From: Desulfobacca sp.
GTDB lineage: Bacteria; Desulfobacterota; Desulfobaccia; Desulfobaccales; Desulfobaccaceae
Assembly: GCA_020725545.1 (NCBI GenBank)
Contig: DYEV01000034.1
Span: 1 to 64,000, forward strand
DNA: 64,000 nucleotides
Direction of reading: 5' to 3'
Of this stretch, positions 41,244 to 50,100 are shown piece by piece; within the stretch, counting starts at the first letter, position 1; the number at the start of each line of letters is the position of its first letter. Under the pieces are notes generated by a model, which was given only the letters and a program-made list of their open reading frames with translations, did no database searches and was not told where the DNA came from. The position numbers were made by a program, and so were the translations under genes.

Positions 41244-44048
41244 TCATGGTACTACCCCCGTCAGCTGGACCCTGCCCTCGCCATTGGGGTTGAGGGGACT
41301 GCCGGCTTCCGCCTCTACAGGACGATTCCCCAGTATCTCGGCGATCTTCTGAGACAGGGCAGCAATGCGCGAGGGTTTCTGCAGGAAGCCCAGGGCTCCT
41401 TTTTCCAGCATGAGATGCACATCTTCGTCGATGCTGTGAGCGCTGTAGAGCAAGACTTTGATCTGGGGCTGCAGTTCCTGCAGCCGTTGGAAAGTTTCCC
41501 GGCCGCTCCAACCCGGCAGGACCATATCAAGGACGACCAGATCAACGGGTGCGCCGGCCTTGATGATCTCATAGGCCTGGGGGCCGCTGGCCGCTTGGAT
41601 CACTTTATACCCCAGGCGCTCTAAAATTCGGGCGCCGATGACACGCACGTGATCTTCATCATCCACCAGGAGGATTGTCCCAGAACCACGCACAAACCGC
41701 AAGGGCTGGGTTTCCGACGGCGCGATGGCCCTTTTTGAAACGGGCAGGTAAAGATGGAACGTGGTGCCAAAAGAGGCCTCGGAATCCAGTTCGATAATTC
41801 CTTGATGATTCTTCATGATGGAGTAGACCGAGGCCAGGCTGGGACGGACTTCCAGGCCGATGTCATCCGTGAGCACAAAAGGCTCAAATATTTTGCTCTT
41901 TAGGCCTTCGTCCAAGACTAACGTTGGCACATGCAGGGAGATATAAAGGTAGGGACCCGGCAGCCGGCCGTATGGCTGACAGAATTCCTCCGTCAAGACC
42001 GTCTGCTCGGTCGTAATGATCACTTCCCGGGCCTTGCCCCCCTGGGGCCGGACCATGAGCAAGAGGTTGACCAATACCTGCTCAATATGGCTGGAATCAA
42101 CTTCGGCCGGTGGCAAGGCCGGGGCTAACTGGCGCTGGATACGCAGATTTTTATGGGAGAAACGGAAAAGTTTGACCACCTTATCGATGAGCAGGTTGAG
42201 ATCCAGGGGTTTGGGGCTGAACCGGCGTCGGCCCAGAGACAGCAATTGATCGATGAGGTCGGCTCCTCGGCTCACTTCCTGCTCGATCTGCTTTAAATCG
42301 GCATGGGCCGGCTCCCCTTCTTTGGTCTCGGCCAACAGTAAGCCGGTGATAATCATGATATTTACCAAAATATCATTAAAATTGCGCCCCCAACCCTCGG
42401 CCAGGGTCGCCATGGCCTCCAGTTGCTGCTGTTGCATGAGTTGGCGCTCCATCTTTTTCATGGCGGTGATATCATGCAACATGGCGAAGGCCCCCACAGA
42501 ACGACCTTCCTCGATGATGGGCACCGAACTCATGATCACGGCGACGGGCTCCCGCTGCGGGGTCAGAAGTTCCAGTTCTTGTTGGGCCACCTGGCCTTTT
42601 TTATTCTGGGCCAGCATATTGGCCAGGATTTTGCGGTTCTCTCGTTCGAAAAAGGCAAAAATCTCCCGGCCTTCAGGGTGAGCCTCACCAATGATCTCCC
42701 TGAGGCGCTGATTGGCAAATTTAATCGTCCCCTCTTCATCGATAATCCAGATGCCCTCATAGGCATTCTCCACCAATTCCTGATAGCGCCGCTCAGATAC
42801 CTCCAGCTTGCGGTGCAGGAATGCACTATCCAAGGCCATGGCGATCTGATGAGCAAAGTTCATGACCATTTCTTTGTCAATCTCGGTGATTTTTGGATCC
42901 TGATAAACGCGATCGGCCAGGATCACGCCGATCACTTTGCCCCGGACGGCGATGGGGGCCAGGATAAAGGCCTTGGGCTGAAACAGGCGGATGAGGGGAT
43001 TGTCCTTATTGATGCGGCTATGGGCCACATCATTAATCACCAGGGGGATGCCATTGATGGCCACCCGAGCCACCACATTATCCACTTTGGTAACCGGGAT
43101 TTTGTAATCTTTCACTTTTTCATAGAGCTGCGGATCAATGCCGACGCCGCAATGGATCTCCAGATGATTGGTCTCTTCATTGAGCAAAAAGACGCCGGCC
43201 CGGTCCAGTTTCACAAAGCGGACCAGAAAGCTCAGGGTGACATGCAACAATCCCCGAACATCCACGGCAGTCAGGGCCGCCATGCAGGTCTCGGGGAGGG
43301 TCATGAGCTGGTCGATCTTCTCCTTTAACTGCAAATTCAGATGATGCACTTCGTCATATTTCTTTTTCAGCAGGTCCTTGTCCCGTTCTAATTCTTGGAT
43401 GGTATCCCGCAGGAGGCGCCAGGGGAGAAAGAGTCTGCGCAGCCATTTTTTCAAAACCGCCCGCTCTTCCCAGGTGCACTGGTATTCACAGTAGTCATCC
43501 CCGTGAAAATAGCAGCGGGTCTCCGCCACGCTGCCGGGCGGCAGGTGCCAGATAGTGGGCATGGCCTCCAGAATGCCTTGATTATACAGACAGAAATCTA
43601 TGTCGGCGGGGATATGCCGAAAATATCGGAATCGGATGGTGGCCTGACGTCTGCCGGTGAAAAAAACCTCGACGGTCTTATTGCGGTTAAATTTATCGCT
43701 GATGCTCTGGATCCGGCGCAAGGCATGCCGCGGCGTGCCGAAGAAATGGACCAAAATCCTCTGAATATAGCCGAATTTTTGGTGGGTCGCAGCATAACTG
43801 CCGATTTTCCGGGCGATCTGCTCATCTTGCGAGAGCCTCCGGGCATTTTTGAAGAGGGCCATGACCACTTCGCTGGACACCCAGTTGTGGCTGTCCGAAA
43901 GAAATTCCTGAGGATTGTCCAGGCGGTCAATTTCTGGATGCAGATCGTGGAGGAGGGCCGGCACCAGGTCTGGAAAATATTCCTGGAAATAATCGATGAC
44001 CACTTTGGTATTGACACAGCCATGGTGCTTTTCCATGTTCATCGCCAT
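41244..44048 (-). CDS. Degenerate hybrid sensor kinase: V4R-like, GAF, PAS, kinase-like and receiver domains
   Basis: Layout of the 934 residues: an N-terminal domain (about 1-220) with a V4R-like cysteine motif (CYFHGDDYCEYQC, about 190); coiled linker; GAF (about 260-405); PAS (about 415-530); kinase-like region (about 540-765); receiver (about 785-905). The phosphoacceptor site reads EGWGRNFNDIL where kinases have a GIAHDFNNIL-type sequence, so His is replaced by Arg (codon near 42384). The N-box is NLLLMVRPQG and the G-boxes are eroded. The receiver keeps VDDE, VVLDMVLPG (Asp) and FLQKP (Lys). It may be a signal input for a receiver phosphorylated by another kinase. Start could also be ATG 44042 or 44036. 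Confidence 0.87.
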   Translation of the reverse strand: MAMNMEKHHGCVNTKVVIDYFQEYFPDLVPALLHDLHPEIDRLDNPQEFLSDSHNWVSSEVVMALFKNARRLSQDEQIARKIGSYAATHQKFGYIQRILVHFFGTPRHALRRIQSISDKFNRNKTVEVFFTGRRQATIRFRYFRHIPADIDFCLYNQGILEAMPTIWHLPPGSVAETRCYFHGDDYCEYQCTWEERAVLKKWLRRLFLPWRLLRDTIQELERDKDLLKKKYDEVHHLNLQLKEKIDQLMTLPETCMAALTAVDVRGLLHVTLSFLVRFVKLDRAGVFLLNEETNHLEIHCGVGIDPQLYEKVKDYKIPVTKVDNVVARVAINGIPLVINDVAHSRINKDNPLIRLFQPKAFILAPIAVRGKVIGVILADRVYQDPKITEIDKEMVMNFAHQIAMALDSAFLHRKLEVSERRYQELVENAYEGIWIIDEEGTIKFANQRLREIIGEAHPEGREIFAFFERENRKILANMLAQNKKGQVAQQELELLTPQREPVAVIMSSVPIIEEGRSVGAFAMLHDITAMKKMERQLMQQQQLEAMATLAEGWGRNFNDILVNIMIITGLLLAETKEGEPAHADLKQIEQEVSRGADLIDQLLSLGRRRFSPKPLDLNLLIDKVVKLFRFSHKNLRIQRQLAPALPPAEVDSSHIEQVLVNLLLMVRPQGGKAREVIITTEQTVLTEEFCQPYGRLPGPYLYISLHVPTLVLDEGLKSKIFEPFVLTDDIGLEVRPSLASVYSIMKNHQGIIELDSEASFGTTFHLYLPVSKRAIAPSETQPLRFVRGSGTILLVDDEDHVRVIGARILERLGYKVIQAASGPQAYEIIKAGAPVDLVVLDMVLPGWSGRETFQRLQELQPQIKVLLYSAHSIDEDVHLMLEKGALGFLQKPSRIAALSQKIAEILGNRPVEAEAGSPLNPNGEGRVQLTGVVP

Positions 44049-44507
44049 CCTGGTGAGAAAAACTGTGCAAGGGCAGAGGCCATCCTTGCCTCTTTGGAAC
44101 TATCTGGCTATCAATCAACGTTGGCATGGGCACGAGAGCCGTGCAGACCTTGCGACGTGGAGTTGCCCGCAGACAAAGGCACAAGGTTTCAGAAATTTGA
44201 ACATTGCTGCTGAACAATGTTCACTTAGATTAACTTTTCTGTTCTTAGAGTACTGCTAAAATTTAATTTGTCAAGAAATATCAACATGAAGGTTTCTATA
44301 ATTTAACATCTCCTCCCGAAGTTTGCTCTCCCTCGCCAAGAAACCTCGAGGTGCCCGTCTGTGGCACCGGCAGCCGTCTCCGGCCGGCTCCTGCCTCTGC
44401 CAGGCAGGTTTGTGACAACTGTCCCATCTGTTCTGTCTAACTTGCTGAGATAACAATAGAATCCTGGCTAACAACTCACCCGGACTTACCGGCCACGGAG
44501 GATAGCC
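44049..44507. other. Intergenic region between divergent kinase and lpxL-like genes
   Basis: No gene supported. It contains the palindrome at 44198-44223 and, closer to the lpxL-like gene, a GC-rich part with short palindromes (about 44360-44405). Promoters for both flanking genes should lie here; no certain -35/-10 pair was identified. Confidence 0.5.
44198..44223. promoter_or_regulatory. Operator-like perfect palindrome
   Basis: TGAACATTG (44198-44206) and CAATGTTCA (44215-44223) form a perfect 9-bp inverted repeat with 8-base spacer, about 150 bases upstream of the sensor gene. The symmetry and spacing suit a dimeric regulator. The binding protein is unknown. Confidence 0.4.
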
Positions 44508-45485
44508 ATGGAGAGACCTGCCAAGTCAGCGCGCAACCTCAGCAAGTTCTGCCAGATGCCATTGAGTCGGCATCTGAGCCAGCGTTTACCCTTCGGGGTT
44601 TCCCAAAGTTTTGTCAGCTTTTTGGGCCACCTCTATTACTGGCGGCATCCGTCGGAGCGGGAGTTGATCTGCCGCACCATCGACCGGGTGTTTCACGGCT
44701 GGCCGCAGCACCGGCGCCGTTTGCTCCACCGCCGCACTTTTCAAGGCATTTATCGCCATTATCAGGAGAAGTTGTTCCTGGCCTACGCCCGTGAGACCAC
44801 GGTCCAAAATTATTTGCACAAACGCCTGGACCTGCGGGGCGGTGTGGAGCTTCTGGCCGCCCTGGGCCAGGGGCGAGGAGTGATCATGGTTACCGGCCAC
44901 TATGGCGCCGTGGAATTCTTGCCGGCTGCCCTGGGACTCCAGGGCTACCCGGCCGCCGTGATTGTCCGCCCCCAGACCCAGGCTTTGGCCGAATCCATGG
45001 CCAAACGGGCGGCTTTGGTCAACCTCACCCTCATCTTTCCAGAAAATGGCAAGGTGCTGCCAGCGGCGCTGCGGGCCTTGCGGGAGGGACGGATCCTCAT
45101 CACCGAGATGGACGAATTCGAAATGTGGCGGGGACAGGGGGATTATACCGTCAATTTCTTGGGATTCTCCCTGCCCGGGGATCGTACCCTGGATGTCTTG
45201 CACAAACGGTCCCAGGCGCCGCTGTTCACGGCCCTGGTTCATCGCCAACCGCAGCGGCGTTACACGGTGGACCTGCAGCCGACCGCGGCGCCGCCACCGG
45301 GGCAAGGGATCGGCAGCCAATGCCTCCGGCGCTTGGCACAAGCCATCTGGTCGGCCCCCGAACAATGGTACCAGTGGAAGGAATTCGGCAAACTGCTCTC
45401 CACCCTGCCGGTCCGGGAGCGGCCCGAACCCAAGATGCTGGAGACCTTGCCGCAAACACAGGTGGCCCAGTTGGTCCATGCCTAA
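44508..45485 (+). CDS. LpxL/HtrB-like lysophospholipid/lipid A acyltransferase, copy 1
   Basis: This 325-residue protein of the lipid A biosynthesis acyltransferase family has the active-site H-x4-E in VTGHYGAVEFLPAAL (about 129-143), then VIVRPQTQALAESMAKRAAL and ILITEMDEFEMW (about 195-206). It has no obvious N-terminal membrane span, but a hydrophobic N-terminal region (QSFVSFLGHLYYW). It should transfer an acyl chain to a lipid. ATG 44508 with GGAGG upstream. It precedes a FabF-like gene by 42 bases. A related gene (50101-51084) shares the order of motifs and the NLSKF start. Confidence 0.85.
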   Translation: MERPAKSARNLSKFCQMPLSRHLSQRLPFGVSQSFVSFLGHLYYWRHPSERELICRTIDRVFHGWPQHRRRLLHRRTFQGIYRHYQEKLFLAYARETTVQNYLHKRLDLRGGVELLAALGQGRGVIMVTGHYGAVEFLPAALGLQGYPAAVIVRPQTQALAESMAKRAALVNLTLIFPENGKVLPAALRALREGRILITEMDEFEMWRGQGDYTVNFLGFSLPGDRTLDVLHKRSQAPLFTALVHRQPQRRYTVDLQPTAAPPPGQGIGSQCLRRLAQAIWSAPEQWYQWKEFGKLLSTLPVRERPEPKMLETLPQTQVAQLVHA

Positions 45486-45527
45486 CACCGGTAGTGCAGC
45501 AGAGCAAAACGAGAGGAGAGACCAAAA

Positions 45528-46865
45528 ATGTTGAGCGGCAAAATCATCAATCTGAGGCGGGTGGTGATTACGGGTCTGGGCTTGATATCGCCGTTGGGCA
45601 ACACCGTTGCCGCCTCCTGGCAGAATTTGGTAGCCGGCCGGTCAGGCATTAACCGGATCAGCAAATTCGCCGCCACCACGGCCGCCTTTCGGGAACATTA
45701 CAAGGCCCCGGAGGATTTTCCCCTGATTGCCGGCGAAGTGAAGGATTTTGATTTCAAGGAATTACTGGCGGCCAGCAAACCCGATCTGACCAAAGAAGAT
45801 CTGAAGCTGGTCAAGTATACCGATGCTTTTACCCAATATGCCTTGTGTGCCAGTTACGAAGCCCTGCAGCAGGCCAGGTTGCAACCCAGGGCCGTGGATC
45901 CGGAGCGGTTGGGGACCATCATCGCCACAGGGATGGGCGGGGTTGCCAGTTGGGAGGAGGCTTACCGCCGCTTGGAAGAAGGTGGCGTGAAAAAAGTTTC
46001 GCCCTTCATGGTGCCCCGCTTGCTCCCCAACCTGGCGGCTGGCAATGTGGCCATCAGCATCGGCGCCCAGGGGCCGAACACGGCCTTGTCCAGTGCCTGT
46101 GCCGCTGGTGGCCAGGCCATCGGCGCCGCCTTCCGGTCCATCCAGTTGGGCGAAGCAGACGTTATGCTGGCCGGCGGCGCCGAAGCCGCCATCACGCCGC
46201 TGACCATCGCCGGCTTCTATCGCATGGGTGCCTTGGCCACCGGCTACAACGATCATCCCGAGGCGGCCAGCCGGCCCTTTGATCGGGAGCATGCCGGTTT
46301 TGTCATTGCCGAGGGCGCCGGCATCCTGGTCCTGGAGGAGTTGACCCATGCCCTGAACCGCGGGGCGCCCATCTTGGCGGAACTGGCCGGTTTCGGCATG
46401 TGCGGCGACGGCCACCATATCACCGATCCTGATCTGTATGGCGCCATCCGTTGTATGAGCCGGGCCCTGGCCGATGCCGGCCTCCAACCCCAGGAGATCG
46501 ATTATATCAACCCCCACGCCACTTCCACACCGGTGGGAGACCGCAATGAGGCCCGGGCCATCGGCCAACTCTTTCCGCACCGGCCTCTGGTCAGTGCCAC
46601 CAAATCCCAGACCGGCCACCTCCTGGGCGCCGCCGGGGCCCTGGAGGCCATCTTCACCGTCATGTCCCTGCGGCAGGGAATCATCCCGGCTACGCTCAAT
46701 CTGGAACAGATAGACCCGGAATGCGCCCATCTGGCGGTGCCAGCAAGGCAGCCAGTCCAGCGCCCCATCCGCGCCGCCCTGTCCAATTCTTTCGGTTTCG
46801 GCGGCACGAATGCAGCTCTGGTGTTCAAACAATATCAGTATGACCACGGGGTCGAAGCAGAATAA
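45528..46865 (+). CDS. fabF: 3-oxoacyl-ACP synthase II (FabF-like)
   Basis: This 445-residue KAS II-type condensing enzyme has the nucleophilic cysteine in ALSSACAAGGQAIGAA (about 185-200) and two histidines in DYINPHATSTPVGD (about 329) and SQTGHLLGAAGALEA (about 366). The N-terminal VVITGLGLISPLGNTVAASW and the C-terminal SNSFGFGGTNAALVF are standard. Start has GAGGAGA upstream. The neighbours are an acyltransferase and an hydroxyacyl-CoA dehydrogenase-like protein instead of the usual acpP/fabG, so it may serve a special lipid. Confidence 0.93.
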   Translation: MLSGKIINLRRVVITGLGLISPLGNTVAASWQNLVAGRSGINRISKFAATTAAFREHYKAPEDFPLIAGEVKDFDFKELLAASKPDLTKEDLKLVKYTDAFTQYALCASYEALQQARLQPRAVDPERLGTIIATGMGGVASWEEAYRRLEEGGVKKVSPFMVPRLLPNLAAGNVAISIGAQGPNTALSSACAAGGQAIGAAFRSIQLGEADVMLAGGAEAAITPLTIAGFYRMGALATGYNDHPEAASRPFDREHAGFVIAEGAGILVLEELTHALNRGAPILAELAGFGMCGDGHHITDPDLYGAIRCMSRALADAGLQPQEIDYINPHATSTPVGDRNEARAIGQLFPHRPLVSATKSQTGHLLGAAGALEAIFTVMSLRQGIIPATLNLEQIDPECAHLAVPARQPVQRPIRAALSNSFGFGGTNAALVFKQYQYDHGVEAE

Positions 46866-46878
46866 GAAGGAGGCGACA

Positions 46879-47811
46879 ATGCAGACGTCTGAGATGAAAA
46901 AAGTTTTGGTGCTCGGGGCCGGGCTCATGGGACGCCAGATTGCCATGCAATGCGCCCTGTTTGATGTGGACGTCGCCATCTATGGCCGGTCGGAAATCTC
47001 CTTGGCCAGAGCCCGCCGGCATCTGCAACGCTATGCCCAGTACTTGGTTCAGGGTGACTATATCACGACCGATTGGGCCGCCAGGGCCTTGGCCAGGATC
47101 ACCCTGACCCTCGATCCGGTGGCCGCAGCCGACGGGGCGGACCTGGTGAGTGAATCGGTCAGCGAGGATCTGGCCGTAAAACGGCAGGTGTGGCGTCAGT
47201 TCGGCCCTCTCCTGCCCCCGCCGGCGATCCTCACCACCAACTCTTCGGTCATCTTCCCTTCAGAGATGGCCGAGGCCAGCGGCCGACCGGAACGGTTCCT
47301 GGGCTGGCACTTCCATCAGCTCTGTTACATCAAAAATGTGGTGGATGTGATGCCCCACAAGGGGACGGATCCGGCCTGCGTGGCGGCCGTAGTGGAATTC
47401 TCGCGGGCCCTGCAGCTCCACCCCATTGTCTTGCGGAAAGAACACCGGGGCTATGTCTTCAACGCCATGCTGGTCAGGTTTCTGGCCGCTGCTCTGGAAT
47501 TGGCCGTGGCAGATGTGGCCGGGATTGAGGATATTGACCGGGCCTGGATGACCGTCATGCAGACCTCCCAGGGCCCCTTCGGCATCATGGACAGCGTCGG
47601 GTTGGATACCGTGGCCAATATCCTCCGCGTCGGCTTGGCAGTGGAATCTGACAATCCCCTTTACCCCCGGGCTCTGGCCTGGCTGCAGCCGAAGCTCGAC
47701 CAGGGGCACTTGGGGCAGAAATCAGGGCAGGGATTTTATAGTTACACCCGGCCCAAAATGCCCCGGGAACGGCGGCAACGGTCGGCCGGTAAAGAATTGG
47801 CAGCCGGCTGA
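46879..47811 (+). CDS. 3-hydroxyacyl-CoA dehydrogenase family protein
   Basis: 310 residues; start ATG 46879 with AAGGAGG upstream. The N-terminal Rossmann fold has VLVLGAGLMGRQIAMQCALF, followed by LTTNSSVIFPSEMAEA and the family catalytic region FLGWHFHQLCYIKNVVDVMP (about 140-160). The C-terminal domain contains EHRGYVFNAMLVRFLAAALE and GPFGIMDSVGLDTV. The family oxidises or reduces 3-hydroxyacyl-CoA; the motif differs from the usual HFFNP, so another hydroxy substrate is possible. It lies 13 bases behind the FabF-like gene and is clearly cotranscribed. Confidence 0.88.
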   Translation: MQTSEMKKVLVLGAGLMGRQIAMQCALFDVDVAIYGRSEISLARARRHLQRYAQYLVQGDYITTDWAARALARITLTLDPVAAADGADLVSESVSEDLAVKRQVWRQFGPLLPPPAILTTNSSVIFPSEMAEASGRPERFLGWHFHQLCYIKNVVDVMPHKGTDPACVAAVVEFSRALQLHPIVLRKEHRGYVFNAMLVRFLAAALELAVADVAGIEDIDRAWMTVMQTSQGPFGIMDSVGLDTVANILRVGLAVESDNPLYPRALAWLQPKLDQGHLGQKSGQGFYSYTRPKMPRERRQRSAGKELAAG

Positions 47812-48361
47812 CGATTATCACGCCGGAGGAGGAACGCCCATATCTAATAAGTTATGGAAAAATACCTCATGCTCTTTTCTAAACATTACCCATAAGTTTA
47901 CCACTCATGGGGGTCCATCCGAAAAGCCCTTCGTTGCCTCTCCCCGCCTGGCGGGGAGAGCGACTGTCTTACCTTGTCAAGGGTTAAGTGGTGCTGGGGA
48001 CTCCAGGGTTGAAGATTTTTGGCATGGCATCATAGGGCGTGCCGTGCACGCCGTTGCCGGCAGCCAGAGGCCGCCCTCTCTTGCAGGTCCATCCGGCAGG
48101 TCTGGAATCCTTCCCCGGGTGGCGCCGGAAAAAAGTTGCGTCGGTAGTCGCAGCCTGGAGGCTGCGTCACAGTAACCCACCGGCTGGGTGTTATTGTTCG
48201 CAGGCTGAAGCCTGCGGCGACAGCAGACAATTTTACTCGCTAGCCACCCGGCAAGCCTTGAAATCCCCTCTCCGCCTTTGGGAGTGAGGGATCGGCTGGG
48301 TGGATAATAAAACCTGCGCCTATGCCACGCTGCCCCCTAAGAGCCCTTTTACAACAACCCG
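47812..48361. other. Non-coding region with extragenic palindromes
   Basis: No supported gene. It contains CTCCCCGCCTGGCGGGGAG (about 47940-47958), GCAGCCTGGAGGCTGC (about 48150-48165), CGCAGGCTGAAGCCTGCGGC (about 48200-48220) and a further short palindrome near 48250-48290. These match the style of the family A core and of palindromes elsewhere in the window. The dehydrogenase and FadL-like genes converge on it, so some may act as terminators. Confidence 0.55.
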
Positions 48362-49594
48362 CTAAAACTTATAGGCTAAGGAAAACCCCAGCGAATGATT
48401 ATCACTCTTGTATTTGCCATTGGCCTGGAGGCCCGGCGGCAGCGGCACCCCATTGATGGTCAGCACATTGGCCTTGGACCGATTTTCAGAGAGGATATAG
48501 TTATAAGCAAAACCGAGAACAAAACGCTGAATCTCCAGGTCTCCGCCCAAAGTGAAAATGTGGCGATTGGCATCCGGCACTGTGGGATCGAAAGTGCCGC
48601 TGGGCACCGGCGTCAGATCATAAATATACCCGGCCCGGATTTTCATCCCCGGGCGGACCTGGTAGTTGCCGCCCAACCGGAAGGCCCAGGCATCCCGCCA
48701 GCGCTTTTCCTGTAAGATGGTGGTGGTGGGCCCCGGGAGAGGTTGCGTCAGATCCAGTCGCAGGTAGTCATAGGAGGACCACCCGGTCCAGGTGACGTCA
48801 AATTCCATGACCAGGGGCTGCCAGTAGCTCACCGCCACCCCCCAGGTGAGAGAGGGAGGATAAACGACCACGGCATCGCCCCCCACCGGGGCCAGCCAGG
48901 CCAATTTGAGATCTCCCCCATGGTTTACCCGAATCTCGCTGCGATACGCCAGCCCCAGCTTCACCCCTGACATCGGCTCATACAGCAGACCAAAGTTATA
49001 TCCCAGGCCGACGCCGTCGCCCTCGAAGTCGCTTTTCAGCTCGGTAAACGGTCCCAAAAAGGTGCGCCGTTGGATATTCACCTTGGACCACATGACATTA
49101 AAACCAACGGCAATGGAAAAATTGTCCATGACCTTGAACGCCGCCACCGGATTGACGTTAAAGGTTTGCAGATGGGACAGGGTGGTCAGATACCGCCCAG
49201 CCCAACTGGGTGGCCAGGTTGTGCCCAGACCAAAAGGCGAAAAGACTCCCAGACCAAAAACGAGGCGATCGGTTACTGGCAGGACGCCATAGGTGGCGGG
49301 TATGGCGAAGATTTTATGTTTCCCAGTGGTATAGCTGCCCAGAGGTGAGATGTAAGCGCGGTTGGTGGAACTGAAGACGGTTAGGGCATAAATCTGGGGA
49401 CGCCGCAGTTGGGTCAACCCGGCGGGATTGTAGAAAATGGCGGAGGGATCATCAGCTTGGGCCACAAAGGCATTGCCCTGGGCCATGGCTGCCGTTCCTT
49501 GCTGGAGGATGGCAAACCCTGCCGCCCAGCCGGAGCCGGCCAGACACACAACTAAACCCAAGACGAGGGCAAGGATACCAACATCTCTGGACAC
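48362..49594 (-). CDS. FadL/OmpP1-type outer-membrane transporter
   Basis: The protein has 410 residues from GTG 49594 (GAGGAG about 8 bases upstream). From there a clear signal peptide runs VGILALVLGLVVCLAGSGWA, cut before AGFAILQQG. Hallmarks of the FadL family follow: AQGNAFVAQADDPSAIFYNP (NPA motif, about 45-64) and a beta-barrel rich in aromatic, alternating strands ending with LGFSLAYKF, a C-terminal aromatic typical of outer-membrane barrels. The family takes up long-chain fatty acids or hydrophobic compounds. The frame is open further to 49669, but that start would bury the signal peptide. Confidence 0.9.
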   Translation of the reverse strand: MSRDVGILALVLGLVVCLAGSGWAAGFAILQQGTAAMAQGNAFVAQADDPSAIFYNPAGLTQLRRPQIYALTVFSSTNRAYISPLGSYTTGKHKIFAIPATYGVLPVTDRLVFGLGVFSPFGLGTTWPPSWAGRYLTTLSHLQTFNVNPVAAFKVMDNFSIAVGFNVMWSKVNIQRRTFLGPFTELKSDFEGDGVGLGYNFGLLYEPMSGVKLGLAYRSEIRVNHGGDLKLAWLAPVGGDAVVVYPPSLTWGVAVSYWQPLVMEFDVTWTGWSSYDYLRLDLTQPLPGPTTTILQEKRWRDAWAFRLGGNYQVRPGMKIRAGYIYDLTPVPSGTFDPTVPDANRHIFTLGGDLEIQRFVLGFAYNYILSENRSKANVLTINGVPLPPGLQANGKYKSDNHSLGFSLAYKF

Positions 49595-49931
49595 GATTCG
49601 ACTCCTCTTGACTCCGGGGTTTCTGCAGGCTGGGAAATTAATCATGTTCCTTACCATATTTTTAATCATCTGGCAAATAATATTTTAGCAATTTTTAAGA
49701 TATTCTGCTGCTGATGCACTTTTTTGGGCGGCGGCCAGATTGGCAGCTGGCAGAATCTAACTAGAAAAATAAGCGGTCGTGAAATGAACTTGGACATTGT
49801 TTATATCTTCTTAAAATAATTGATTTTTAATGATTTCCCCGGCCCCTCCGGGAAATTAATTTTTTTTCCTTTTTTACCGATAAAAATTGTAAAAAATAAT
49901 TCCCAAAAAAAAGCAAACGCGGTATATTAGA

Positions 49932-50037
49932 CACATCCCAGCAGAGTCAGGTTTGCCTGGATGTGATCATCCACGTCTGTTCCAAGGGAGGTGCCTAAAA
50001 AACCTCCCCGGGGCAAAGAGTGGTGGAGTGTTCCCCG
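49932..50037 (+). promoter_or_regulatory. Three-hairpin leader upstream of second lpxL-like gene
   Basis: Consecutive hairpins: CACATCC (49932-49938)/GGATGTG (49959-49965); GGGAGGT (49986-49992)/ACCTCCC (50002-50008); CGGGG (50009-50013)/CCCCG (50033-50037). The unit ends about 60 bases before the start codon and lies in an otherwise AT-rich region. Further upstream, near 49840-49875, a hairpin around TTTCCCCGG/CCGGGAAA is followed by T8. Function not known; no T-run follows the third hairpin. Confidence 0.4.
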
Positions 50038-50100
50038 AAAAGGTAAAGTTTAATTTTTAATATTCTATCAATTTATTTAGCTAGTTAATGGGAGGCCGCC

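Noticed and set aside
45762-46979. 405-codon minus-strand frame opposite the FabF-like gene
   Set aside because: Shadow frame; the condensing-enzyme Cys-His-His motifs are on the plus strand.
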